A DNA stretch of 64,000 nt from Mycocentrospora acerina (taxonomy: Eukaryota > Ascomycota > Dothideomycetes > Pleosporales), in NCBI GenBank assembly GCA_022701365.1, contig JAKUHH010000108.1:929821-993820 (forward strand). The letters are read 5' to 3'. This document shows positions 42,952 to 54,369 of this stretch, one piece after another (position 1 is the stretch's first letter; the number at the start of each line of letters is the position of its first letter). The notes below the pieces were generated by a model, which saw only the letters and a list, made by a program, of their open reading frames with translations, was not told the origin of the DNA and searched no databases. Position numbers and translations under genes: made by a program.

Positions 42952-43563
42952 TTACTCTGCGTCACCGATTGCTCGTGCTGTGTCGTGTTAGCGTCTGCGT
43001 TCCCTACACAAGACGGCGGAAATGTTCATGCGGTCTGACTAGCGAGACCGCAGACAAGTGCGTGGAGAGACGTACTGTAGATGTTCAACTTGGAGTGGCC
43101 GACAACCTTCTTGATCTGGCCGTTGGCCTCGAGATCGGCGAGGGCTTTCCGTGCGAGCGAACCGTTGATCTTGAGACGGTCGACAAGAGTGGCAACGGTG
43201 ATCAGGCGGTAAGACTGGACATCCTTCTGGAGCTTGTCGTTGACCGACTTGTCGAGGACGACAGCGTGCTGGGCCTTGTCCTTGACTGCGAGGCTGTTAG
43301 TGGCGAGTCTTGCGAGGGGAGTTTCGAGTGCGCGCGTGGCATGTTGCGGAACGAGCGGGACGATGGTGCGGTCGTTTCCGAGGAATTTGACGACGGTGTA
43401 GGACGCTGTGAATGATGCTGGAGGTATGTGGTGCGGTATCACGTACCCTTGCCCTTGGACCACTTCTTCTTCTGCTTCTTGCCTCCGGTTGCTACAGGTG
43501 CCTGAGAAAAGGTCAGCGCTCGCTCGTCCAGCGAACAGCCGTTGTAGCGACTCGACGTACCAT
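42952..43563 (-). CDS. RPS25: 40S ribosomal protein eS25 (RPS25)
   Basis: Four coding exons (minus): 43563-43561 (only ATG), 43501-43447, 43285-43076, 42977-42952; total 97 aa, the usual eS25 length. The protein begins MAPVATGGKKQKKKWSKGKV, continues with DKAQHAVVLDKSVNDKLQKD and the winged-helix core (YRLITVATLVDRLKINGSLA, LADLEANGQIKKVV), and ends LNIYTRAIGDAE. Introns have GT-AG ends; donors of introns 1-3 all start GTACGT. The 161-nt intron 2 and 98-nt intron 3 open shadow frames that could mislead gene callers. eS25 sits on the head of the 40S subunit and takes part in IRES-type initiation in other eukaryotes. Confidence 0.95.
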
Positions 43564-44918
43564 TTTGTCGGATGTGGTGTTGTGCTGAGGAGAGTCCTTG
43601 TCGTCAGCGACAGTCGTAAATTCGAAGGGCGAGTGGTGCGGAGACGCCAAGCTGACTAACACTCCAAGCGAGGTTGCGGATCCCCACGTGACCAATATAC
43701 TTGCACCCCCAGCAAACGCTTTCACTCCAGATGCAATCACAGCACGTGCCTGAAATACTTCAAGAACATGAACCCTGACCGTCTGCAACGCTGCATGTGA
43801 GATCGTATTCATGGACGTCATGCTGCTCGCTTCCTATCCATCCATCCCAGCTTCGCTCCCACCCACACCAAACAGCAGAGACAATCACCCGCTCCCCTGA
43901 TCCTCGGGGATTATCCCCAAAAGCCACACTTCGATATATCGGAAAACAAGCGCTTGTGCCTCAACCTGACTGGTGCCTTGCGGCCTCGGAGACTACAATA
44001 GTGACGTGCTGGAAGTGGAAGGTGTGGGGCTCTACTCAAAGATAACTAAACATAACATGGTGTGGACATTGTTACCTTAAACGAAGCGTACTCACTATTG
44101 AAACGCCCGTATGTGAGCTATTGAGATGTATGTGGGCGCTTAGATCGGTATCGGTGAATTGCCTATTCGTCAGTAACGGATCTCACGCGCGCTCCGGGCA
44201 GACCATGGAGGCTCAAAGGAATTGTGTGCTTGCTTGGTTGAGCGCATGCCTAGCTGACTCCCACTACAATGCCTGCACCAAATGCACGCGATTCTAGCAG
44301 TCAAGCCCCCATTACCGACATCAACGTATCACGTAGCTGAGGAGACCCAAGAAAAAACACTTGCAATGCCGTCAAATTGAGACATGCTGATCCATTTCCA
44401 ATTACGCAGACAGCTAATCGTGCACACTTCCACACCAAGGACCCCCAGAGGCCTGCCAAGTACCGTCCTCGACACAGCTTTGCAGATCTTTTCTCTACGA
44501 TAATCAACAAGAGCGCGCAGAGATACAAAATGTTCACTTAACATAGAGATGAGGAAATGGAAAATGAGAGAACAGTCGCCGCGCCCGAACAACATGAGAG
44601 ACAAAGAGAAAAAAGGAATAAGAAAGACCGGACCAAATGAAGGCCAAGGAAACAGTAAACTTGAGCTAGAGATCAAAATCCTCCGCCAGTCACTTCCTTC
44701 AGATATTACTTCGCGTCTCCATTGTCCACCACACGCGAAGCGATAATCTACTCGATTGCAAATGCTCGCTAAAACAGAAGAGACAAGTCAATCCGTAACC
44801 AGAAAAGGAAGTAGAGTAAGAGACCAACTCGTAAATGCTATACTGCTGCCAATCACCCAAGTGCTTAGTTGGAAGATATTCGCCAAGACGCCATGTCCAA
44901 ATGATGGATGCATAATCA
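43564..44918. other. Intergenic region between RPS25 and the BNI4-like gene
   Basis: RPS25 promoter (from 43564 upward) and 3-prime flank of the BNI4-like gene. Only frames without domain features. No repeats or RNA genes seen. Confidence 0.5.
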
Positions 44919-47258
44919 TTAGAAGAAATGGGTGTGTGGTTTCGACGACTCGTGTACTTCCATCTCCTACAATTATCGTAAGCAGTTGCCTTCATCTAGA
45001 AGCATCTAGACAATACATACCATCTTGAAGGAGTTGAGCTCTTCCTTGATTTGTTGTGCCAGCATAGGCGTGAGTCTGTTGCACGTTGCAATGTCTCCTC
45101 GGCGGTCGTAGTCTGAGGGAGACCACGCGTCGTGGAACTGAATGCGTGGGCTGAAACTGATATTCCTCCCAGCTTGGGGAGTAGTCGGGAGACTTCTCGT
45201 ACTACCATTTAGAATGCGTGGTGGTTTTGCAAAGTAGTCTTCGTGCTTTCTCTTATCGTTGGTTGGCGTACCAGGTGAATTGGGCTGAGAGCTTCCATAA
45301 ATTTGGCCTACATCCACAGGTCGAAGAACGGGTGACCCAGACTCTGAGCTAGTGTTGTTGCCTACTCAAGATTAGCATAAAGTATTAGGACATGGAACCA
45401 AACACGTACGTTTCAAGATGCCTTTCTTGATGGAGGAAAGGACTTCGGCACGTTCGCGTTCATTGCCGACAATGCTCTTCCTTGAACCAGCTTCACCTGA
45501 ACGAGAAGGATTCACGATCTCTGCCATTTGTCCGGCATCGATCGAATTGCGCTCCAGCCTAGGATAGCCAGTTCCACCGCGAACCTGGTCGTGTGGGTCT
45601 GCATTTACGTTCACTTTTTGTCTTTCTGCCTCGACAGTGACCATTGAGATGCGACCGACACTTGGTCTGTTGACGGGCCCATCAGCGGCTGGGACTCCAA
45701 TGACTGACTTTGGTCTGAACAATCCCTTTATAGACTTGGTACCCTTCTTCATACCGCTTCCCATCTTCCGCAGCATAATCGATGCAGACGATGCAGCTGA
45801 CTGGATGGATATATTGTCAGTGGAGCCGACGCCGCCTTGTCCAGAATAGATTCCAGCACCGATACCAGCAGCCTCTTGCTTGGCAATAATTGCAGCCTGT
45901 TCCGGATCTTCTTCGCCTGAATCTCCACCTTGAAGTCTATCTTTCCTCAACTTTGCACGTTCTGCAGAAATGTTATTCTCTGCAGAGGCGCGTCGAAGTT
46001 CAGCAGCGCTGCCGAAGGAGAAAGCTCGACGAAGGCGTGACTTCATGCCCTTGTCCTTTTCATTCACTGCAGTCAGCTGCTTGACAGCAGCACTCGATGG
46101 TACTGGTGCCTTTGCAGGGCTAGGTGTTTCATTGGATACTGGGTGAGACAATGGGGAAGGAGCGTGGCGTCGTGCGGCATCGGCTGCTTTCGAAGTAACG
46201 CTGTCGACAGCCCCAGGGGCAGAGGCACGTTGAGCACTTGTGTTACTCGCTTGCGGTTTTGTCGATACGTTGGAGGAAACACTGCCTGTGCTACTTTGCC
46301 TTTGATGGCTTGATGTTGGGCGGTTCGACTGTCGTCCAGCACTCGAGCCTGGCCGTACTGTGCTCGCAGATGTGTTCGAGGCCTGATTCTGTGGCACTAT
46401 AGAACTAGACGCAGCCATGTTCTTCGCGACACCATCAGCATCTAGCCCATTGAAACTGCGCCTTCTATATCTCTTAGCGGCATCAACGCCACCCGTTCGT
46501 GGAAGCTGCGTATCATCTGCGCTGTTCGCCCGATTGTGTCCAGGTCGGCTCGGAGATGATATATCAGAATCAGTTGGCGGTGAATTGGATGATGTTTGGG
46601 ATAATCCAGACGGAGGTAAAACGTGAGAAGTAGACTGCTGAGTCGAAGTAGCAGTAGAACCGCTTGTCGGGACACTGCTGGATGAGTCTGTCCTCCCAGC
46701 CCCACGCCTATATCGGCCAGGTGAGGGCTTGACAGGAGCATCGCCCATGGAGAGCGAGAGGTCGGGGATTGAGGAAGACGTCATGAACGAGCCTGTAGAG
46801 ACTTCGGGCAGTTTCTTGATGTCACTGTCGTCTTTCGTAGCGCGCGAGGGGCCAGCCATCGAGCGACTAGACGAGCCGGACGTCGAGACTGTGGAGTCGG
46901 ATGAGGAGGAGGGGTGGGAGGGGTGGCCCTTGCGAGCCTGGTTGCCATTGCTGGGGGGAGGCATATGATGGTGCTGCTGGGCCTGGGAGATGGGTGCCGA
47001 CACAGACCTGCCCTCTTGTCGCAACTGGGGCGTGCTAGAGAAGGCATACGGGGCTATGGGTGCCGAGGTGCCTCTGTACCCTGTTCCCGCAGAATGGCTG
47101 TTGTACATCTGATTGCGCGGCGGCTGCGTCGATCGCTGCTGCTGCTGGGATTGGTGGAGGTGAGGTTGGCCTGGCGCGTTTTGGTAGGCATCGGGAGGCG
47201 AATATGGCATCGTAATGGAAGCGGACGTCTGAAGGATCGGCGCGAGTACCTGTGCCAT
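44919..47258 (-). CDS. BNI4-like septum/bud-neck scaffold protein
   Basis: Three exons (minus): 47258-45410, 45361-45021, 44966-44919; 745 aa. Most of the protein is disordered (Ser/Gln/Pro-rich), with short islands such as KSRLRRAFSFGSAAELRRAS and GMKKGTKSIKGLFRPKS. The C-terminus is the informative part: NISFSPRIQFHDAWSPSDYD, RRGDIATCNRLTPMLAQQIK, and a 48-nt last exon encoding EMEVHESSKPHTHFF. That ending recalls filamentous-fungal proteins annotated as BNI4-like. In yeast BNI4 carries PP1 (Glc7) and tethers chitin synthase III to the septin ring, and the SFSPRIQF word resembles a PP1-docking motif. Assignment rests on memory of the C-terminal signature; role in septation is inference. Confidence 0.7.
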
Positions 47259-48084
47259 CGGTACCTTTCACAGCAGGGGAGGTTCGAGAAAATGGCCAAG
47301 ACGGGCTGTATGGACGGCGGCGATAGGTGTGAAAAGGCAAAGATCTGTGGGTGGGAACACCGTTAGCGACGGTTCCACGTGTGCATGCGAGACGTAGATG
47401 GGAGATGAAGATGGGCAGGGCGCGCCAGGGAAACGGGCAAACGACCGCCGCGAGCCGGACAGCGAGGACGCGCAGTGCAAGGCGGCAGCAGCAGCAGCAG
47501 TGCAGAGAGCGAGACATACGCCGGGGGTGGGCTCGGCGAGGTGGTGACGGGCGACGGGGAAATGTGTACCTGGTGCTACAAGGACAAAACACAGGCGGAA
47601 AGTATTAAAACAGAGAATAGAACGGACTGCCGTCGCCGGAGCGCGGGAGAGGCTGTCGTGGATCGACGGAGATGGCAGCGTGTACCAAGCCTCCCAACAG
47701 ACCTTCAAGCCTGCATTGGACGGTTGCCGAGTGAGAACCGTCTGGCGCTGCGAACGACGAGCTTCTTTCAACAAAAAGCAGCAAGGAAAAGAATAGAGGG
47801 AGGGTGAGGGCGTCGGCACGGCGGGCGAAGACGACTGAGGTTGTTCTGCACCGAAAGAAGGGGGTGCACTAGCGCCCGTCTGTGCTCCCGGTATTCCAAT
47901 AACTTCCTCACGCCAGGCCACCGCACGACGGCATCGCTGGCAGGCGGGCGTGCGAGGGAGCGCGCTGGACGATGCCTGCAGCGTGCAATTGTCGACTGGC
48001 AATTGTGCGAGTTGGCCGTCGTGTGCGTGGCCCGGCTGTGGGGAGGGGCGCGACACGCGAGGCTGCAGAGCAGAGCGTGTCACC

Positions 48085-48139
48085 TCACTGCACTGCACGG
48101 CACTGCACTGCGCTGCGCTGCACTGCTCTGCTCTGCTCC
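48085..48139. repeat. Degenerate CACTG/CGCTG/CTCTG pentamer repeat
   Basis: Consecutive 5-bp units (CACTG, CACTG, CACGG, CGCTG, CTCTG) run for about 55 bp upstream of the BNI4-like gene. Confidence 0.8.
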
Positions 48140-48300
48140 GTACACATTCCATCATGGCATCATCCCTCGTCCCTCGTCCCTCGCCATCGAGCGACGGTCA
48201 CATGTCTGTCCCGGCCAGGGCCCCTGCCAGGCACTCTCCAGCGCCTGTTCGCAGACAGCCCGTGTGGCAGCAGTGCAGCTCTGCCCACGCTGCGTGCTGC

Positions 48301-48400
48301 TGGCCGTCTGGCCGTCTGGCTGTCTGGCTGTCTGGCTCGCTGTCTGGCCCTCCGTCTGGCCCTCTATCTAGCCCTCTGTCTGGCTGTTTGGCGCCCTGTC
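48301..48400. repeat. TCTGGCTG-type tandem repeat
   Basis: About ten imperfect units of GTCTGGC(T/C)(G/C) are arranged head to tail (TGGCCGTCTGGCCGTCTGGC, then TGTCTGGCTCGCTGTCTGG), breaking down towards 48400. Confidence 0.85.
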
Positions 48401-51400
48401 CCGGCAAATGATGCTAAGAAGCACGACCATGTCCCCTGCGCGGCCAAGTTCCTAGTTCCTGCCTGCCCTCTCCCATCTAGCCTCATTTGTGAGCCATGCG
48501 GGGAGTTCAGCGATGCATAGCAACCGCGCACAACACAACTTCATCCTCGCCTTCACCGCCGTCTGCACGCGTTCGCTCTGCTCCCCCTGGCCAGCCACTG
48601 CATCGCTGGGGCGACGCAAACACAAGCTCGCCCGCAGCCCGGGACCCATGAAACACCTTGGCCAGGACGTGTAGACGTCCAATTTGCCCTCGCTCCCCAA
48701 ATTGTGCGCAATAATGTGGGCAAGGCGGAATCAGGTCGCATTGCTGTGCCACCCGCTCCTGTCTAGCCCAAACAGACACGAACTCGATCCTGCACCTAAA
48801 CCCTCACGGATCCCACCACTGAGCATGCAGAAGGCGACCAGCCGCGAGTCGTGCTCGGAGGGGGGCACTCGCTGCGGCTGATCGTTTGCAGCGGTGCTAC
48901 AGACATGGTGGGAGGCGTGCGGAAGCGTCAGGCTCACCTAGCGAACGAGCCGTGGCCAGGGCTTCCAGCAAGGATGGCGTTACCTGGCGTGCATACGATA
49001 AGGTCGCTCCACTGGCCATGCTCGTCATGTTGAAGCTCACCGACATGTCTGTACCCCGCTCACGCAAGCCTTCCGCTCATCACTTTTGTGCAGAGCACGC
49101 TGATAGGCAAGCCCATTTGCAGTCTTTAGTCCCGCGCACGCCGCATGCAGCATGTAGTTGTAGCTGTACATCAACGCGTCAAATCAGGGTCTGCGGCTGC
49201 TCCGACACGTCTGCAGACTCGACATCAGATTTGCACGCGCTTGGCGAGACTGGCAATGTCGAAACCAAGCCGTGGGGAAGTGACGGGAGCGTCGATGAGA
49301 TGAGATCGGTTTGATCTACCGTTGCCGTGCAAAACATCATTTCCAGACTTTGCCGGCTCAATTGAGAGGCAACGGGCCGACCGACGCGTTTTTCTTTATT
49401 CGGACAATAATAGACTCTTTCCCAGTGACCCACTTCACATCCGAAAGCTGTTTACCTGTCAGTGTTGCACCACTACGCGTCTGCCCCACTTTGGTGGTGA
49501 AATACTGTTGCTAGGATGACGCGACTGTTTGTAAACTATTTTAGGCAGCTAATACACAACCAGCCAATCAGTCATGACTGGACGAGCAAACACGAACACC
49601 TCGTTCTAGTTCCGGTCGTATTGACACTCATCCCCGGCCATTGTTGCCGTCAACATCCACAATGTTTCATGAAGCTTAGCATCCTTTCTTCATCACAACA
49701 CTCTTCGTTGTCCTAGGCCGTCGCTGTGCATCGCGCTTACTTCTCACCAAAATAAAATCTACTAAACCCATGCCAACAGTGACTGAGTTTTCATAGAGCC
49801 AGTGCAGTGGAACGCAGAACGGAAAAGCCTCGCTGCCACGAGCCGCCCATAAGGGACGCCTTCATAGCTCAAAAATTCCCAACGCTTCTCGCGCTTTGAC
49901 ACTTGTTCAGTGGCAAATGGTAAGCTACTAGATCAATTCAACTCAGCCACAAGGATGCGAAACTACCGTTGATCCACAAAAGCTTGACATGTACAATCGA
50001 TAAGAAGAGACACGAGCGACCAACCAAAATACTATGGTCAATGGCAATGAACTGCTTCATGGAGCTGGTAAAAATGCTGACTGGGATGAGCAAACAAGCC
50101 GGGCGCTGAGGCACCTCCTGAGAAGATATTCGCTTTGTCACTTTTTCGACCGCCAGTCCCACTCCTCCTACACCACAGTATATTGACTGCACTGTACACC
50201 AAAACACTGACCACGTGTCACTGATACTGCACCAAAGTACTGCATCTTCTCTTAAGTAGATACCAGCAATTGGCACTGACCAATACTTACTGAATGTTGA
50301 GACTATGACGTCGAGGCACTATCAGTCGCTTGTTCTCAAGTTTTGACACAGCTGTCTCAGTCTGAGCAACCACACTCGTTGAAAATGGTTATGCTTCGTA
50401 ACGCCAATGTTAAGCAGCAGGAAATTCTTGTTGCTATTCTAGCTTCCTCGCAACGCGTGCATACCGGACCTCCCGGTGTGTATGCAACAGTGCTCTTGGT
50501 CTACCCCGACCTCACTCTCAATCTCGATCAACTTAGTTATACTCAACATTCCACCCAAGAAGGTTTTCAGAGACATCCACGAATCAAAAATACCCGGCGA
50601 TATGCCCGTCTCCAACTATTCCCCGCAGTCTAGATGACGCCTGGATTAGGCCAGACCCGCACCGCAAAAGACTGTATGGCTCTCGGTTCGACGTTGCACA
50701 AAGCTTGCGACGATTTTTTCGTTTAATTGAACCAATCAAGTACCAGAATTGCTGGAGAGGATGCAGCTTTTGCACATGAACCGATCGACGGTTCCCGCTC
50801 AACAGCCGCCATCTGCGGCACCTTTTGGATAGTCATAGCTTGGTTCCATGGACTCGGAACAGCGTTTCTCACCAGTTTTCGTTCTTTGTGTTGATCAAAG
50901 CTATCAGTTTCTTTGACTAAAGCACACCAACTGCATTGACTCAACATGTATCAATAACGCACATGTGAAACTATCAAAGTTATCCTAGTCCATCAATCTT
51001 CCACAATACAGTACCATGTAAACTTCGCCGATCCCATGATGACGTCACATCCTAGCATACGTAAGCATGTCGTCGAAGAATCCAAACTGAAACATGGCCA
51101 CCAGGACCCACTTCGTATTCACATGAGTCTCCTAATGGTATGCCCGTTTCAAGACACCGAGACCCGATCGTCAAAACGTCGAGTCGCAATTTCCACCAAC
51201 CGTTAATCCAACGGCTGCCACGATGCATGAAACCTAGGCGAAGGTAGGTACTCGCGTGCTCACCCCACTCTGATCTCCATTGATTATCAAACTTTCCACT
51301 CACGCCTGTCCGCCATTCGATCCAGGTTGGAGCAAAGTGGATGTACGCGTATTATCCACGACTTTCTCTACCAATCCGACCTTGCCAACATGTGTGCATT

Positions 51401-52202
51401 TTGGGCGCCGTATCCCTGTAGATCCACCTTTCTCTAGTCTGTGCCATCTTGTGGAAGATCTTTAGCGGTACAAGGCAGTCCATCCGAAATGCATTCTTGT
51501 TACACATCACTGTGGAAATTTTTTATTGCAGGAACAAGTAATCACAATCGTCCTGCGCTCGGCAACTACCAGTATGTGACCCAGCGCACTGGTACTGGAA
51601 TTCGCTCTACAGTTTTCAGGGACACGCTATACCCCCCCCTTTCCTCCCCCCAAATGCGAATACTCATTGCCGTATGACTGCATTGTCATGTAATGTCTCG
51701 GATTTCTTCTGTCTATCTAAATCAATTTTGTTCCAACGGAGATGCCGTCCATCCGCTTCATTCCAAGCTCTGGATCAGCATCCAATGTAAATAATCGCCA
51801 CTTGCATGTATGTATGTCCAACTGCCAAAGAGAATATGTACAATAATGCTGTGCGATGGAATCATGACAATCAACTTGCACTGCAACTTTGCCTACCTTC
51901 TTCCAGCTGACTGCAGTAAATATTGATTGGTTGCAAATTTCGTGAACTCGGTGAAATTGGCAAGGTGTTGTTGGTACGTCTACAAACAGGGAGAGTTTAC
52001 TACAACATGTTGTGAGGAACCATTATGAAATCAGCACTTAGGCACTTGTGTGGTCAGAAAACTCAAAGGAAGATTGCCCATTATTGACCAAAAGAAAAAA
52101 GGCCACACGGCAAATTTTCTTTTGGGGTAAAAAAGAAAAACGTTCAACGTTGAAATTCCACTCTCACTCCCAACATTGATGGGAGTGGGTAGTGAAAAGA
52201 TC

Positions 52203-52207
52203 AAAAA
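52203..52207 (-). terminator. RNA polymerase III terminator of tRNA-Arg
   Basis: Five consecutive T on the minus strand, four nucleotides after the tRNA 3-prime end, with a second T4 run just beyond. This is a normal Pol III stop. Confidence 0.8.
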
Positions 52208-52211
52208 GAAG

Positions 52212-52296
52212 CGACCCCTGCAGGGCTCGAACCTACAACCTTTGGCGACTTTCAGATGAACCGAAAACCAACGCGCTACCATTGCGCCAAAGGGCC
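52212..52296 (-). tRNA. tRNA-Arg(TCG) with a 13-nt intron
   Basis: On the minus strand a full cloverleaf can be drawn. The acceptor stem is GGCCCTT/AGGGGTC (with G2-U71 and U6-G67 wobbles). The D stem is GCGC/GCGC around AATGGTA, the anticodon stem TTGGT/GCCAA, and the T stem GTAGG/CCTGC with loop TTCGAGC. Internal A box (TGGCGCAATGG) and B box (GGTTCGAGCCC) are intact. The anticodon loop carries TCG at 52264-52262. A 13-nt intron (52260-52248) follows position 37, and its CTGAAA can pair with TTTCGG of the anticodon loop, the anticodon-intron helix expected for eukaryotic tRNA introns. It decodes CGA. Confidence 0.85.
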
Positions 52297-52645
52297 GAAC
52301 TTGATTCTTTCGAATCTTGATGGAAAGATGCAGATTTGATGTGTATATTTAATAGCCAATTGTGAATACGAACCATTTAGCGCCGGAAGAATATAGCCTT
52401 GTGGGACCCTTTAATAGTCATAATACGCCAAGCAGAGCTAAGGGCTTTACAGCATGATGTGTGACCGCCTTTCTTTTGAGGAATGAATTCGGTACTAACT
52501 TCTGGTGTGCTCTGCAGCCAACATTGCCATTACCAATTCCATTCGAGATGCACCACATTCTACAAGTCCCACTCATATCAACATAGCCAGCACGTAGCCT
52601 TGCAGTCTCCAACTTTGGCCCACATATCTTCTTGCACACCTGACC
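52297..52645. other. Region between tRNA-Arg and the Cys-rich protein gene
   Basis: Contains the 5-prime flank of the tRNA and the promoter of the gene at 52646. No other feature seen. Confidence 0.5.
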
Positions 52646-53242
52646 ATGGCGCACTACAACCAACAATTCCAGGACGAGTACAGCCCCTGCAGTCCGCATT
52701 CCTGTTACCATGACCTCAACTGTGGGCACCGGGTCCAAGTCGAGCATAACTTTGGCTGCGGGAGTAATTGCCGACGCGCAGTTCCCGACCAGCCATATGT
52801 GTGCCCAGAGTGTTTAATCGAGGACGTGCGGCTTGACATGCAGCTTGACAGCCTGACGTTGTCGGGCGGAGACGCCCACATGAGCACCATGACGCGAGAC
52901 GGCCGGCTGCGCAACATTGTAGACGCAAACTTGCAAAAGCTGCTTAGGCAGGGGTATCGAGTGTGCAAGGTGGCGCCAAAACTTGATCCCGCGCTGCAGT
53001 TTTTCAACCAGTTTCTCGAGGAGGAGGGATTTGGTGGGGTGGGGGAACGGGCCCCGACGCCGAAGCCGAGACAGTATAAGAGGCCGGGTAAGAGCGCGAG
53101 AGCGGGGTTGGAGAAGAAGGATGAGGAGGGCGATGAGAGGCTGACGAGCCCTGTGCGTGGGGAGCAGAGGACAGACGATGAAGCGACGGAAGCGGTGCGT
53201 GAGGCGCTGCAGGCGTTTGCTTTGGCATCGGGCTCTGCTTGA
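52646..53242 (+). CDS. Conserved-type Cys/His-rich protein, probable zinc binder
   Basis: Single exon, 198 aa. The first 60 residues hold a dense set of possible zinc ligands: C and H in SPCSPHSCYHDLNCGHRV, then FGCGSNCRR and YVCPECLIEDVR. That is consistent with one or two small zinc-binding knuckles. A helical middle follows (RNIVDANLQKLLRQGYRV, FFNQFLEEEGF), and the C-terminal 70 residues are polar and low-complexity. No signal peptide or membrane helix. I do not recognise a named family; similar small ascomycete proteins of unknown function have CGH...CPEC patterns (from memory). The ATG at 52646 is the first in the frame and starts a clean frame. Confidence 0.65.
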   Translation: MAHYNQQFQDEYSPCSPHSCYHDLNCGHRVQVEHNFGCGSNCRRAVPDQPYVCPECLIEDVRLDMQLDSLTLSGGDAHMSTMTRDGRLRNIVDANLQKLLRQGYRVCKVAPKLDPALQFFNQFLEEEGFGGVGERAPTPKPRQYKRPGKSARAGLEKKDEEGDERLTSPVRGEQRTDDEATEAVREALQAFALASGSA

Positions 53243-54369
53243 GGAGTTCCACGACAACACGGGCTTGCGCAATTGAACGACAATCTTCTTCAGAGCAAAG
53301 AGGATATGGCATTCTCCTCTAATTACGCAAATTATGCGCCTCATTCTTTCCTACGCCGTTGGCCATTCTGGACAAAAGGTGTGGTGCGAACTGGCTGTTT
53401 ACGAATCGCGGTATGGGCTATCAACCAAACGTCGAGAGGACCAAACCTACCGGATTGGGGGGTCTGAAAATATCTTTAATAACGGTATGAGAAACCCCCA
53501 TACCGTTCATGCTCATCATTGTATCTCTGGACATCGGAATCGACAGACACTCTGAGCGCTAAAAAAAACATGGCAAAGTCGAATCCAAATCCGGCACTGC
53601 ATATAACTGAAGAAACCAGCTTTGAGTGCGTTCGGGATTGAAGAGATTGCTAGTTGATGACAGGTTGGCCGGTGAGAGTGGCATCGGTAAGGGACTTGAA
53701 TGTATCAAAATCCCAGCTCTTCAGAATTTCCCAGAGGCCATAAGGTGACGATTAGGCCTGTGGCATCGAAAGAACAGCTACAGAAACTGGGAACCATGGT
53801 CTTACCAGTGAGCTGTTGTGAACTGGATAGTAAAACGACAAACCCTATGGTGTGCCAAGTCTTCAAACTTGAGAATACACTCAAACTTTACATTTACCAA
53901 CCACCGAGGAGAAGCGTCAAATGGCGGAATATTCAAGTTTTGCAATACTCTTATTCGTCTGAGTTGTTTTCTGAGCTTGGAGGGTTCAGCTCCCACTCTG
54001 CAGAGATAGGTCAAGCACGGGATAGCCTCGAGCTTATCACTCGATTTCAAGACGAGTGCGTTATCGATAATTGTCCACGGGCTAGATCATGGTAGCCAGC
54101 AAATGATGTGAAACGCGGGAAGCACGAGTTGGGGGATTGGTTTGGCGGTGAGATACAGAGAGCCTTGCAGTCCATAGTAGAAAGTGTCGACTGTGGAAGG
54201 GGGTTCATGAACTAATCGTACACGGTAATAACTACTTGTCTGTAGAGAAATTTCTTTTCCCAATCATATCTTCTATTTTAAACTATAGTAAAGAGCCCAG
54301 TACTCACTAAAACGTCCCAACAACGCCAGAAATGCAATGTGATCAACGAACGCCAAACCGTCAAAAGGC
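53243..54369. other. Convergent intergenic region
   Basis: 3-prime flanks of the Cys-rich gene (+) and the MFS transporter (-). Two overlapping frames near 53700-54095 lack domain features. No RNA gene or repeat seen. Confidence 0.5.

Larger units (their letters stand above)
47259..52211. other. Gene-free region, 5 kb, with GC-rich repeats in the first kilobase
   Basis: The first part (47260-48500) is GC-rich and likely the promoter and leader of the BNI4-like gene; it contains two simple repeat tracts listed separately. Long frames here (for example 47268-48155, minus) are low-complexity and overlap conflicting frames on the other strand. From about 49500 to 52200 the sequence is AT-richer with no coding signal. 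No tRNA or transposon remnant seen. Confidence 0.45.

Noticed and set aside
47268..48155. 295-codon minus-strand frame upstream of the BNI4-like gene
   Set aside because: Cys/Ser/Pro/Ala-rich translation of a GC-rich, repeat-bearing region; equally long frames exist on the opposite strand and no domain is visible.
53700..54095. 131-codon plus-strand frame between the Cys-rich and MFS genes
   Set aside because: No domain, overlapped by a comparable frame on the other strand, and located in a convergent 3-prime flank.
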